64,000 bases of DNA from UBA6918 sp040754425 (GTDB lineage Bacteria; Pseudomonadota; Gammaproteobacteria; Burkholderiales; Thiobacillaceae). The stretch spans positions 22,707 through 86,706 of the forward strand of contig JBFMCR010000001.1 in NCBI GenBank assembly GCA_040754425.1. The letters are read 5' to 3'. Positions 1 to 8,595 of this stretch are shown one piece after another. Numbering within the stretch: the first letter of the stretch is position 1; the number at the start of each line of letters is the position of its first letter. The notes beneath the pieces are model-generated. The model was not told where the DNA came from. It did not search any database and saw only the letters and a program-made list of their open reading frames with translations. The position numbers and the translations under genes were made by a program.

Positions 1-1227
1 GTCCTGTTGAAGGGCATGCAGTTCCGCGTCCTGGGTCACGCCTTCAAACTGGTGTTCGACAAGGAACGCGGACACCTGGGCGACATCAGCCATTTCGCCG
101 CGCTGATGACCGCACTCGCGGCCACGGTCGGCATCGGCAACATCGTCGGCGTGGCCACCGCCATCACCCTGGGCGGGCCGGGCGCGGTGTTCTGGATGTG
201 GATGACCGGCCTCGTGGGCATGGCGACCAAGTACTCGGAGGCGGTGCTGGCGGTGAAATACCGCGAGCATGGCGAGCATGGCATGCGCGGCGGCCCCATG
301 TACTACCTCGCCAAGGGCTGCAACCTGCCCACGCTGGGCTGGCTGTTTGCGCTGTTCACGGCACTCGCCGCCTTCGGCATCGGCAACATGACCCAGGCCA
401 ACGCCGTGTCCGGCATTTTCGATTCCGTGTTCAACATTGAACCCTGGGTTACCGGCGTCGTGCTGACCCTGCTCACCGGCCTGGTGATCCTGGGCGGCAT
501 CAAGTCCATCGGCCGCTTCACCTCTGTCCTGGTGCCGTTCATGATCCTCGGCTACGTGGTGGCGGCGCTCATCGTGCTGGCCATGAACGCGAGCGAGATC
601 CCGCATGCGCTTTATCTGATTTTCTACCATGCCTTCAACCCCATTGCGGCGGGCGGCGGCTTCGCCGGCGCGGCGGTGGCGGCCGCCATCCGCTACGGCG
701 TGGCGCGCGGCGTGTTCTCCAACGAGTCCGGCCTCGGCTCGGCGCCCATCGCCGCCGCTGCCGCGCGCACCAGCGACCCGGTCAAGCAGGCGCTGGTTTC
801 CATGACCCAGACCTTCATCGACACCCTGGTGGTGTGCAGCATGACCGCGCTGGTGATCCTCACCGCCACACCGTGGACCGAAGGCGTGGGCGCGGCGCAG
901 TTGACCAGCGCGAGCTTCGCCGAAACCCTGGGCTCAGGCGGCGAAATCCTCGTTGCCATCGCCACCGCGCTGTTCGCCTACTCCACCCTGCTCGGCTGGA
1001 GCTATTACGGCGAAAAGGCGATCGAATATCTGGCCGGCGCGCGTTCCATCCGCATCTACCGCGTGGTGTTCGTGTCGGCCGTGATCGTCGGCGCCATGAT
1101 GAAGCTCGAGTTCGTGTGGAATTTCTCCGACCTCATGAACGGACTGATGGCCATCCCCAACCTGATCGCGCTCTTGATGCTGTCCAGGATCGTGAAGCAG
1201 GAAACCGACCGCTACTTCGGCAAGTAA
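1..1227 (+). CDS. AGCS-family sodium:alanine/glycine symporter, 5' truncated by window edge
   Basis: Inner-membrane Na+-coupled symporter for small neutral amino acids (AGCS/AlsT type). The frame is open from the first base, and the family is usually about 450 residues while 408 codons are visible, so the true start lies upstream; the TTG at 7 is not a convincing start. The family signature GGPGAVFWMW is present around residues 57-66, preceded by the glycine-rich GIGNIVGVA stretch. About nine to ten hydrophobic segments follow. The stop lies only a few bases before the next gene, an NSS transporter, so the two are probably co-transcribed. Substrate (alanine or glycine) is inferred from the family only. 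Confidence 0.9.
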   Translation, partial: VLLKGMQFRVLGHAFKLVFDKERGHLGDISHFAALMTALAATVGIGNIVGVATAITLGGPGAVFWMWMTGLVGMATKYSEAVLAVKYREHGEHGMRGGPMYYLAKGCNLPTLGWLFALFTALAAFGIGNMTQANAVSGIFDSVFNIEPWVTGVVLTLLTGLVILGGIKSIGRFTSVLVPFMILGYVVAALIVLAMNASEIPHALYLIFYHAFNPIAAGGGFAGAAVAAAIRYGVARGVFSNESGLGSAPIAAAAARTSDPVKQALVSMTQTFIDTLVVCSMTALVILTATPWTEGVGAAQLTSASFAETLGSGGEILVAIATALFAYSTLLGWSYYGEKAIEYLAGARSIRIYRVVFVSAVIVGAMMKLEFVWNFSDLMNGLMAIPNLIALLMLSRIVKQETDRYFGK

Positions 1228-1233
1228 ACCGTG

Positions 1234-2580
1234 ATGCGCAGCCACTGGAGCAGCCGCTTCGCGTTCATCATGGCCACCGCCGGCTCGGCGGTGGGCCTGG
1301 GCAACATCTGGAAGTTTCCCTACATGACCGGCACCAACGGCGGCAGCGCCTTCGTGCTGGTCTATCTGGTGTGCGTGGCGCTGATCGGCCTGCCGCTGAT
1401 GATGACGGAAGTCATGCTGGGGCGCCGCGCCCAGCGCAATCCGGTGGACGGCATGGCACAGCTTGCGGCGGAAGCCGGCGGCTCGCAATGGTGGAGAGGC
1501 GTGGGCTACATGGGCATCGCCGCCGGCATCCTCATTCTCTCCTTCTACAGCGTGGTCGCCGGCTGGGTGCTGGACTACGGCCTGCGTGCCGCGAGCGGCG
1601 GCTTCGAAGGCATGGCCGCCGGGCAGGCGCAGGAGGCGTTTGCGGCCTTTCTCGCCAGCCCCTACGAGTTGCTGTTCTGGCACAGCCTCTTCATGTTCCT
1701 GACCATGTTCGTGGTCGCGCGCGGCGTGACTTCGGGGCTCGAACGCGCCAACAAGATCATGATGCCGGGGCTGATCGCCATTCTGCTGATCCTGCTCGGC
1801 TACAGCCTGGCGGTGGGCGACATGGCCCGTTCGCTGGAATTCATGTTCCGCCCGGATTTTTCCAGGATCACGCCGTCGGCGGTGCTTTCCGCCATGGGCC
1901 ATTCCTTCTTCACCCTGAGCCTCGGCATGGGCGCGGTGATGGTTTACGGCTCCTATCTGCAGCGCCACGTTTCGATTGCACGCGCCTCGTTCCATATCGT
2001 GCTTACCGACACCGCCATTGCGCTCGTCGCGGGCGTCGCCATCTTCGCCATCGTGTTCGCCAACGGCTTGGAGCCCGCCGCGGGCCCCGGCCTGATTTTC
2101 CAGACCCTGCCCATCGCCTTCGGCCGGATGCCGGGCGGCACCCTGTTTGCCACGCTGTTCTTCGTGTTGCTGGCCTTCGCCGCCTGGACCTCGTCGATCT
2201 CCCTGGTGGAACCCGCCGTGTCCTGGCTGATCGAGAACACCAAGCTTGGCCGCACGCGCGCCGCCCTGCTGACAGGCGGGCTGATCTGGCTGATCGGCAT
2301 TGCCGTGCTGCTGTCTTTCAACGCCTTAAGCGGGGTCAAGCTCTTCGGACTCACCATTTTCGATCAGCTCGACAAGCTCACCACCAACATCATGCTGCCG
2401 CTGGGCGGACTGCTGATGGCGATATTCGCCGTGTGGGTGATGCGCGCGGCGCACGCGCAGGAGGAACTGGCGCTGAACGCCCGCCATTATCGCTGCTGGC
2501 TATTGGTCACCCGTTATGTGTCGCCGGCCGCCATCGTGCTGGTATTCCTGAACCTGGCGGGCTGGCTGCCTTTCGCCTGA
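1234..2580 (+). CDS. Sodium-dependent transporter of the NSS (SNF) family
   Basis: Na+-dependent transporter of the neurotransmitter:sodium symporter family, likely moving an amino acid across the inner membrane. The N-terminus carries the TM1 signature GSAVGLGNIWKFPY, whose backbone and side chains form the Na+ and substrate site in LeuT-like proteins. About 448 residues and 11-12 hydrophobic segments match bacterial members. ATG at 1234 was chosen; a GTG directly upstream at 1231 is equally possible. The gene follows the AGCS symporter with almost no gap, giving a tandem of two Na+-coupled amino-acid carriers. The substrate cannot be told from sequence. Confidence 0.9.
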   Translation: MRSHWSSRFAFIMATAGSAVGLGNIWKFPYMTGTNGGSAFVLVYLVCVALIGLPLMMTEVMLGRRAQRNPVDGMAQLAAEAGGSQWWRGVGYMGIAAGILILSFYSVVAGWVLDYGLRAASGGFEGMAAGQAQEAFAAFLASPYELLFWHSLFMFLTMFVVARGVTSGLERANKIMMPGLIAILLILLGYSLAVGDMARSLEFMFRPDFSRITPSAVLSAMGHSFFTLSLGMGAVMVYGSYLQRHVSIARASFHIVLTDTAIALVAGVAIFAIVFANGLEPAAGPGLIFQTLPIAFGRMPGGTLFATLFFVLLAFAAWTSSISLVEPAVSWLIENTKLGRTRAALLTGGLIWLIGIAVLLSFNALSGVKLFGLTIFDQLDKLTTNIMLPLGGLLMAIFAVWVMRAAHAQEELALNARHYRCWLLVTRYVSPAAIVLVFLNLAGWLPFA

Positions 2581-2594
2581 CTGCCTGGAGAGAC

Positions 2595-2624
2595 CAAAAA
2601 CAAAGCCGGCTTGCGCCGGCTTTG
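2595..2624 (-). terminator. Rho-independent terminator of the cytochrome c gene
   Basis: A perfect 10-bp stem (CAAAGCCGGC at 2601-2610 pairing with 2615-2624) has a 4-nt loop. On the minus strand it is followed by five T residues (A at 2596-2600). It lies 25 bp past the cytochrome c stop. On the plus strand there is no T tract, so it would serve the converging NSS gene only weakly. Confidence 0.8.
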
Positions 2625-2649
2625 TCCTGGACCGGAACTGCTCGAATCC

Positions 2650-2958
2650 TTACAGGGACAGAATCCAGGCCACGATCTTGTTCAGGTCTTCGTCCTTGAC
2701 CTGGGGGTTGGGCGGCATGGGAATCTGGCCCCAGTTGCCTTTGCCGCCTTTTTTCACGGTCATCGCCAGCCTGGCAGCCGCAGTCTTGTCGTTCTTGTAT
2801 TTGGCGGAAATTTCCTTGAATGCGGGGCCGACGATTTTCTTGTCCACGCCGTGGCAGGACATGCAGGCATTCTTCTGTGCCAGCGCCTGGTCGGCGGAGG
2901 CCGCACCGGACATGCCCAGCACGAGGGCGGCAACCGCGGACATCACAACAGCTTTCAT
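2650..2958 (-). CDS. Small periplasmic class I cytochrome c (c551/c5-like)
   Basis: Soluble monoheme electron carrier of 102 residues. An N-terminal signal peptide (about residues 1-22, ending ASA) is followed by the heme-attachment motif CMSCH near residue 32 and by a PMPPNP segment near residue 80 whose Met would be the sixth heme ligand. The spacing and the C-terminal helix (IVAWILSL) match cytochrome c551 / c8-type donors of terminal oxidases or nitrite reductase. A good ribosome-binding site (GGAGA) precedes the ATG. It is monocistronic: its own terminator follows, and the upstream neighbour lies about 200 bp away. Which oxidase it feeds is not visible here. Confidence 0.9.
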   Translation of the reverse strand: MKAVVMSAVAALVLGMSGAASADQALAQKNACMSCHGVDKKIVGPAFKEISAKYKNDKTAAARLAMTVKKGGKGNWGQIPMPPNPQVKDEDLNKIVAWILSL

Positions 2959-3014
2959 TGCAATTCTCCAGAGAGTTTGAAGTAACAGCGGCGATCCTGA
3001 CCGCTTCAGTGCGC

Positions 3015-3042
3015 ATATTAAGGCAAAGCCAGTTTAAAACAA
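3015..3042 (-). promoter_or_regulatory. Possible sigma70 promoter for the cytochrome c gene
   Basis: On the minus strand, TTGTTT (3042-3037) and TAATAT (3020-3015) are spaced by 16 bp, about 60 bp upstream of the cytochrome c start. The rest of the 207-bp intergenic stretch holds no other gene; a GC-rich hairpin without a T tract lies near 3128-3150. Confidence 0.35.
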
Positions 3043-3165
3043 GCACTTGGATTGGTATTTGCCTACCAAGAAAGGCTGGAAATTTGTATTTGCCAGCCAG
3101 CTTGCTGCCTGCCAGTCCCGTTCCACGCTGCCCGCGGCATGCGCCGCAGGCCCGGGGAAAGGCAA

Positions 3166-3849
3166 TCATTCGTCGTTGGCAAAGCCCAACAGGTGCAGCA
3201 GGCTGGTGAACAGGTTGTAGATGGCGACGTACAGGCTGACCGTGGCCAGGACATAGTTGGTCTCCCCGCCATGGATGATCTCGCTGGTCTGCCACAGGAT
3301 CACGCCGGACATCAGCAGGGCGAACATGGCCGAAATCGCGAGCGAGAACATGGGCATCGGGTAGCCGAACATGGCGGCGCCCAGGGCAACGAGCGAGGCG
3401 AGGAAAGCCACCAGGATGCCGGCCATGAGGAAGCCGCCCATGAAGCTGAAATTGCGGCGGGAAATCAGGGCATAGGCCGACAGACCCACGAATACCAGAC
3501 CCGTGATGCCCAGGGAGGACATGACCACCTGCGCGCCGTTGGGCATCTGCAGGTAATGGTTGAGGATGGGACCGAGGCCGAAGCCGAGCAGGCCGGTGAC
3601 GGCGAACACGACGAAAATGCCGGCGGCCGAGTTGGCCGTGCGCGGCACCACGAACCACAACAGGACGAGCGCGGCGATGCTGGTCACCAGGCTCACGCCG
3701 TACGGCACGTTCATTGCCATCGAAACGCCGGCGGCAAGCGCGCTGAACAGCAGCGTCATCGCCAGCAGCATGTAGGTATTGCGCAGGACCTTGTTGGCGG
3801 CCGGCGCAGAAGTCTGACTGCGGTCGATAGTGGTGATTTGCGGATTCAT
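3166..3849 (-). CDS. Bax inhibitor-1 / YccA family membrane protein
   Basis: Integral inner-membrane protein of the BI-1 (TMBIM/YccA) family, 227 residues, with about seven hydrophobic segments after a short polar N-terminus. E. coli YccA is known to modulate FtsH proteolysis and other family members leak Ca2+; either role here is inference. The loop NGAQVVMSSLGITGLVFVGL and the C-terminal HLLGFANDE, with acidic residues, resemble YccA. The ATG at 3849 follows a GGAGCC-like ribosome-binding site. The gene appears monocistronic, flanked by the cytochrome c gene downstream and a putative antiporter about 150 bp downstream of its promoter side. Confidence 0.85.
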   Translation of the reverse strand: MNPQITTIDRSQTSAPAANKVLRNTYMLLAMTLLFSALAAGVSMAMNVPYGVSLVTSIAALVLLWFVVPRTANSAAGIFVVFAVTGLLGFGLGPILNHYLQMPNGAQVVMSSLGITGLVFVGLSAYALISRRNFSFMGGFLMAGILVAFLASLVALGAAMFGYPMPMFSLAISAMFALLMSGVILWQTSEIIHGGETNYVLATVSLYVAIYNLFTSLLHLLGFANDE

Positions 3850-4003
3850 CTGGGCTCCTTGTTCATGTATTCGAAACGATACGTTGTATCAGAGTGTCGT
3901 GCCGGGGACAGGTTCCCGGGAACGGGTCAGTCGCCAAGCATAACCCGTGTGGCCGGCTTGCGGCCACAAACAGCCCTGCGGGTTTTGTGGTCAAATCAGC
4001 CAG

Positions 4004-5260
4004 TCAAAGCACCCGAAACGCCAGGATCGCGACGATGGTCGGGGGCAGGGCGGAAACGAGCAGTCCCAGCGGATGCACGGCATCGTCCTCGAAATGGTTT
4101 TTCAGGATCGACACGCCCGCCGGGTTGGGCGCGTTGGCAATGATGGTGAGACCGCCGCCGGTGACCGCACCGGCCACCAGGGCGTGCTTGAATTCGGGCG
4201 ACAGGCCCTCGACCAGCGAGCCCAGATAGGTGAGCGCGGCATTGTCGGTAATGGCCGTCAGCGCAGTGGCGCCGAAATAAACCGTGTCGGCATCCATGCC
4301 GACCAATAGCGGCTGCAGCCACCACGACTGTTGTCCGCCCAGCACCACCAGGCCGGCCAGGAAGAATGCCACCAGCAGGCCTTCGCGCAGGATCAGGCGG
4401 TCCTGATAGCGCGGATAGGCCGTGGCGAAGCCCATGAAGAACAGGAACAGGGCCATGAACACTGCCGGGTGATGCGCAAACACCACGACCCCGATCAGGA
4501 ACAAGAGGTGAATGGCCATGACGGTCCAGGGCGCGGCATCGCGTTTTGGCTCCTGGGCAGTGGCGCCCCGTTTCAATTCACCGGCAAACAGCATGGTCAC
4601 CGCGAGCGCATTGACCAGCACGGCCAGTGCGGCCCTCCAGCCGAAATTGGCGAGCATGTGCCAGATGTCCCAACCCCAGGTGGCGGCCACCATCAGCACC
4701 GGCGGCGCGGCATAAGGCGTCAGCACCCCGCCGATGGAGATGTTGACGAACAGCACGCCGATGGTGGCGTACTTGAATTTGACCGAAGCCTGCCTGCCGA
4801 AGAAACGGTCGCGCAACATCAGCGCGGCCAGGGTCATGGCCGCGGGTTCGGTAATGAAAGAACCCAGCAAAGGCACGAAGCCGAGCAAGACGAAATAGGT
4901 CGCCATGTTGCCGCGCAGCGGGACGAGCGCGGCAACCAGGCCGACCAACCTGGCAGCGAGGTCGAGAATCGGCTTGCTGCCGGCGATCACCATGATGGCG
5001 AACACGAACATGGGTTCGGTGAAATTGCGCGTGTCCAGGTAATGCGTGGCCGGCTCCTTGCCCTCCAGCGCCAGCATCCAGATCATCATCACCATGGCCC
5101 AGAAGCCGAATACCACTTCAACCTCGCCCAGCAGATGCCACATGCCCGCATGTCGCTTGCTGGTATGGGCCAGGTGCTCGAAAAACTTGGTGGAAAAGGT
5201 GTGCAGAACGGCAATGGCAAAAATCGCCGCCCCAACGGTTTGTATGGTTGTCGGGTTCAT
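4004..5260 (-). CDS. Putative Na+/H+ antiporter of the ion-transporter superfamily
   Basis: Polytopic membrane protein of 418 residues. It carries two symmetry-related motifs typical of ion-transporter-superfamily (NhaD-like) antiporters: FITEPAAMTLAALMLRDRFF in the first half and ITDNAALTYLGSL in the second. Each places an acidic/polar TxEPA or TDNAA sequence in a membrane re-entrant region. Overall it resembles the 'putative Na+/H+ antiporter' family PF07399; that assignment is from memory of the family. Na+ extrusion would fit the two Na+-coupled symporters nearby. The ion is not provable from sequence. It is a single gene with about 80 bp to the next gene on either transcript. Confidence 0.65.
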   Translation of the reverse strand: MNPTTIQTVGAAIFAIAVLHTFSTKFFEHLAHTSKRHAGMWHLLGEVEVVFGFWAMVMMIWMLALEGKEPATHYLDTRNFTEPMFVFAIMVIAGSKPILDLAARLVGLVAALVPLRGNMATYFVLLGFVPLLGSFITEPAAMTLAALMLRDRFFGRQASVKFKYATIGVLFVNISIGGVLTPYAAPPVLMVAATWGWDIWHMLANFGWRAALAVLVNALAVTMLFAGELKRGATAQEPKRDAAPWTVMAIHLLFLIGVVVFAHHPAVFMALFLFFMGFATAYPRYQDRLILREGLLVAFFLAGLVVLGGQQSWWLQPLLVGMDADTVYFGATALTAITDNAALTYLGSLVEGLSPEFKHALVAGAVTGGGLTIIANAPNPAGVSILKNHFEDDAVHPLGLLVSALPPTIVAILAFRVL

Positions 5261-5340
5261 GATTCGTCAAACTGGCTGTCGCCCGGGATCGGACAAAAAA
5301 CAGGCAGCCAGTTTATCAGCCGCACACGGCTGATAGAAAC

Positions 5341-6402
5341 TCAATTCTTGGGGGATAGGGGTTCGTCCGCGTAGCGCCAGATGTTGACGTCGCGCCCGCT
5401 CTCGCGAATCTGTTCGGCCTTGGCCGAGAGATAGCGCTGGAAGCTGGGCTCCTTGCGATATTCGCCGGTCGAGGTGTAGGTGAACATGCCCAGGGTGTGG
5501 AACACACGGAAGGACGATTCCCAGCGGATGGTTTCCCTGCCACCTTCATCGAACAGCACGATGCCCGGCGCGTAGTTCACGCCCAGCCGTTTCGCCCACT
5601 CGCGGACGGGCATGCGGCTGCCGTCGGGCGTGGTGACGATTTCCCTCGACCACATGTCGAACTGCATGCTGTCGAATTTGGCCAGTTCCGCGCGCAATTC
5701 GGGATCGGCCAGCACTCGGCGATGCAGCACCTCGCAGTCGGGGCAGTCTTTCTGCTCGAAGAACACGGCCAAAGGTTTCGCGCCCTTGGCCTTGCGGCGC
5801 AGGTCGGCGGTCTTCTTGAAGAAAGGCTCGCTGATGAGCGCGCCCGACCCCTTGGCGGGCAGTTCGCGCGCGGCCACGAAATCCCGAAATTCCTGTTTCT
5901 TCTCATGCCTGCCCGAGACCCAGTCGAGCGCGGCCTGCATGCGCGCCGGCGGCACGTAGCCGTTCAAGCGCAGGATGGTGTTGCCGGCTTCATCAAAGAA
6001 CATCAGGGTGGGCGTGAACTGCACTTTCAGCGCGGCGGCGAAGTTCTTCTCGGAGTAAGTCCTTCCGTCCAGGCCGGTGACTTCGCGGTCGCCCCACATG
6101 TTGAGGGCGATGACGTCGAATTTCGTCTTCAGCGTATCGACGATGCCGCGCTGGGAAAGATTGCGCTCGACCAGCAGGTTGCAATAGGGGCAGTTGTCCT
6201 GGGTGAACATGATCACCACGCGCTTGTTCGCCTTCTCGGCTTCGCGGATGTCTTCGCGCAAATCGAGAAAGCTTTCCTTGAACCAGGACGGATATTCGGT
6301 GGCCTTTCCGCCGTAGTAGGCGCCGTGCTTTTTGGCCGGCTCGGCAGCATAGAGAGGAATTGCGACGAACAAAAACAGAACAGCAGACAGCCGCTTGTAC
6401 AT
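5341..6402 (-). CDS. Exported protein with two tandem thioredoxin-like domains
   Basis: A 353-residue protein with a signal peptide (about residues 1-19, ending YAA) and two thioredoxin folds in tandem. The first has CPYC (about residues 71-74) and a cis-Pro loop (FTPTLMFF); the second has CPDC (about residues 219-222) and a matching YAPGIVLF loop. Both halves resemble SoxW/thioredoxin-fold periplasmic oxidoreductases, so it probably handles disulfides outside the cytoplasm. The duplication suggests an internal electron relay or two substrates, which is inference. It lies 87 bp downstream of the YyaL/DUF255 gene on the same strand, so both may form one transcript. Confidence 0.8.
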   Translation of the reverse strand: MYKRLSAVLFLFVAIPLYAAEPAKKHGAYYGGKATEYPSWFKESFLDLREDIREAEKANKRVVIMFTQDNCPYCNLLVERNLSQRGIVDTLKTKFDVIALNMWGDREVTGLDGRTYSEKNFAAALKVQFTPTLMFFDEAGNTILRLNGYVPPARMQAALDWVSGRHEKKQEFRDFVAARELPAKGSGALISEPFFKKTADLRRKAKGAKPLAVFFEQKDCPDCEVLHRRVLADPELRAELAKFDSMQFDMWSREIVTTPDGSRMPVREWAKRLGVNYAPGIVLFDEGGRETIRWESSFRVFHTLGMFTYTSTGEYRKEPSFQRYLSAKAEQIRESGRDVNIWRYADEPLSPKN

Positions 6403-6489
6403 GCTTGGTCTCCTCGTTTTGTTATGGCGCCATCGTGGCAGATGCCGATGGCGGGGGTCAAACTCCCCAGAGATGACCCCATCCGGCCG

Positions 6490-8490
6490 CTAAAGTTCTA
6501 TTTCTTCGGGGTTTTCGAAGGGCGGCAGGCAGGCCCCGGCGCGACACAGCCAGGCAGCAGGCTTGCCGGAAGCCGGCTTGTCGAGGCTGGCGGGCAGCCC
6601 GGCCAGCGTGTCGGGCAGGAAGAACATGAGCATCGCCGGCGGCTTGCGCCCGGCCAGCGCCTTCCAGGCGGCAAGTTCCCGCTCGGGCCCGCGCACCACC
6701 AGCAGGCCGGGATCCCGGCGCAGTTCCGCCAGCGTGGCGAGCAGCGTAGTGAAGGCTGCCGGCATCTCCGCCAGTTCCGCGCCATGATAGGCCAGGGTGC
6801 CTTCGGCGGCACGCTCGTAGCGCGGCTCGTTCAGTATCCTGCCAAGGCGCACGAGGCTCATCGCCGCCACGCCCGCGCCGGCGGGCGTGGCCTGATCGAC
6901 GGCGTTGCGCGTGCGCAGGATCAGCGCTTCGTGGTCGTGGCTGGTGAAATAGAAGCCGCCGGCCTTTTTGTCCTCGAAGTTTTCGAGCAGCGCATCGGCG
7001 ATCGTCTGCGCCCAGGCCATGTCCTCGGGCCGGTAATGCGCCTGCACAAGTTCCAGCAGCGCGTCGAGCAGGAAGGCGTAGTCGTCGAGATAGCCGTTAA
7101 GCCGCGCCTCGCCGTTGGCGTAGCCGGCATGCAGCCGGCCTTCGCGCCACAGTTTTTCCCGAATGAAGTCGGCGGCTCGCATGGCCAGCTCTATCCAGGC
7201 CGGGCGCTGCATGAGGCGGCCGGCATGCGCCAGGCCCTTGATCATCAGCGCGTTCCAGCCGGTGAGGATTTTTTCGTCGCGGTGCGGGCGCACGCGCTTC
7301 CCGCGCGCGGCGAAGAGCTTCTGCCGCGCCGATTCGAGTTGCGGGTCCATGGGCTCGCCGGCAAGCCTCAGGTGCCAGAAGGCGTTCTCGAAATTGGCCG
7401 GCGCGTCGAGCGCGAAGGCCCGCGCGGCATGCCCGTATTCGCCGCCCAGCACCGCGCGCGCCTCGTCCTGCGTCCACACGTAGAACCTGCCTTCGTGCCC
7501 TTCGGAGTCGGCGTCGAGCGCGGCGTAAAAGCCGCCTTCGGGGGAAGCCATCTCGCGCGCGAGCCATTCCACCGTCATTTGGACCGCGCGCGCAAACAGC
7601 GGATTGCCGGACAGCGCGAAGGCGTCTGCACATAATCCAAGCAGCGGGCCGTTGTCGTAGAGCATTTTCTCGAAATGCGGAATCTGCCATTGTTCGTCGA
7701 CCGAATAGCGGAAGAAGCCGCCGCCCAGCTGGTCGAAGAGCCCCCCGCGCACCATTTTCTCCAGCGTGAACAGCAGCATGTGTCGCGCCTTTTCGTCGCC
7801 GTTCCAGGCCTCGCGCACGAGCCATTCGAGTTCGCCCGGGCGCGGAAACTTGGGCGCGCGCGAAAAGCCTCCGTGCACCTTGTCGAAGGCGCGCGCGAGA
7901 TCATGTGTAGCACGCTGCAAGACCTCGTCGTCAGGCTGCGCCGCAGAGCTTCGCGTCTCTTTCAGGGCGGCGAGCACTTCCCGGTTCTGCGCCTCGATGT
8001 CGCCGCGCCTTGTACGGAAAACCCCGGCGACGCGTTCCATCAGATCGGCGAAACCCGGCAGGTTGTAGCGCGGCGTCTTGGGAAAATAGGTGCCGGCGAA
8101 AAACGGCACCTGGTCGGGCGTGAGGAACAGCGTGAGCGGCCAGCCGCCGGCGCGACCCGTGAGCAGGTTGTGCGCGCTCTGGTAGATCTGGTCGAGGTCG
8201 GGACGCTCTTCGCGGTCGACCTTGATATTGACGAACAATCTGTTCATCACCGCCGCGACCTCCTCGTCCTCGAAGCATTCGTGCGCCATGACGTGGCACC
8301 AGTGGCAGGTCGAATAGCCGATGGAAAGCAGGATGGGCTTGTCCTCGCGCTTCGCCTTCTCCAGCGCCTCCGCTCCCCAGGGATACCAGTCCACGGGATT
8401 GTGCCTGTGCTGCTGCAGATAGGGCGAAGGCTCGCCCGCCAGGTGGTTGGCACGCAGCGGCGGCCTGCCGTTTTCGTTCCTGCTGTTCAT
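6490..8490 (-). CDS. YyaL / DUF255 thioredoxin-domain protein (SPATA20-like)
   Basis: A 666-residue protein of the YyaL family. It has an N-terminal thioredoxin-like DUF255 domain (about residues 10-170) with SPYLQQH, NPVDWYPWG and the redox motif CHWCH, then a long (alpha/alpha)-barrel resembling glycosidase or epimerase folds. The family is conserved from bacteria to mammals (SPATA20), but its biochemical role is not settled. ATG at 8490 was chosen because the family starts close to the SPYL motif; an in-frame ATG at 8529 would add 13 residues. No signal peptide is visible, so it is probably cytosolic. It is divergent from the CaCA exchanger and upstream of the tandem-thioredoxin gene. Confidence 0.85.
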   Translation of the reverse strand: MNSRNENGRPPLRANHLAGEPSPYLQQHRHNPVDWYPWGAEALEKAKREDKPILLSIGYSTCHWCHVMAHECFEDEEVAAVMNRLFVNIKVDREERPDLDQIYQSAHNLLTGRAGGWPLTLFLTPDQVPFFAGTYFPKTPRYNLPGFADLMERVAGVFRTRRGDIEAQNREVLAALKETRSSAAQPDDEVLQRATHDLARAFDKVHGGFSRAPKFPRPGELEWLVREAWNGDEKARHMLLFTLEKMVRGGLFDQLGGGFFRYSVDEQWQIPHFEKMLYDNGPLLGLCADAFALSGNPLFARAVQMTVEWLAREMASPEGGFYAALDADSEGHEGRFYVWTQDEARAVLGGEYGHAARAFALDAPANFENAFWHLRLAGEPMDPQLESARQKLFAARGKRVRPHRDEKILTGWNALMIKGLAHAGRLMQRPAWIELAMRAADFIREKLWREGRLHAGYANGEARLNGYLDDYAFLLDALLELVQAHYRPEDMAWAQTIADALLENFEDKKAGGFYFTSHDHEALILRTRNAVDQATPAGAGVAAMSLVRLGRILNEPRYERAAEGTLAYHGAELAEMPAAFTTLLATLAELRRDPGLLVVRGPERELAAWKALAGRKPPAMLMFFLPDTLAGLPASLDKPASGKPAAWLCRAGACLPPFENPEEIEL

Positions 8491-8595
8491 GGATGATGCG
8501 CCCTTTGCCGCAGCCTCGCTGTCGGCCATATGTCATGACGCCATGATACCCTTCATGCTCACGCGTGAACCAGCAGACCTGTACCACCGATCATC

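Noticed and set aside
7..1227. TTG at position 7 as the start of the AGCS gene
   Set aside because: The frame is open to the window edge and the family needs about 40 more N-terminal residues, so the gene is cut by the window.
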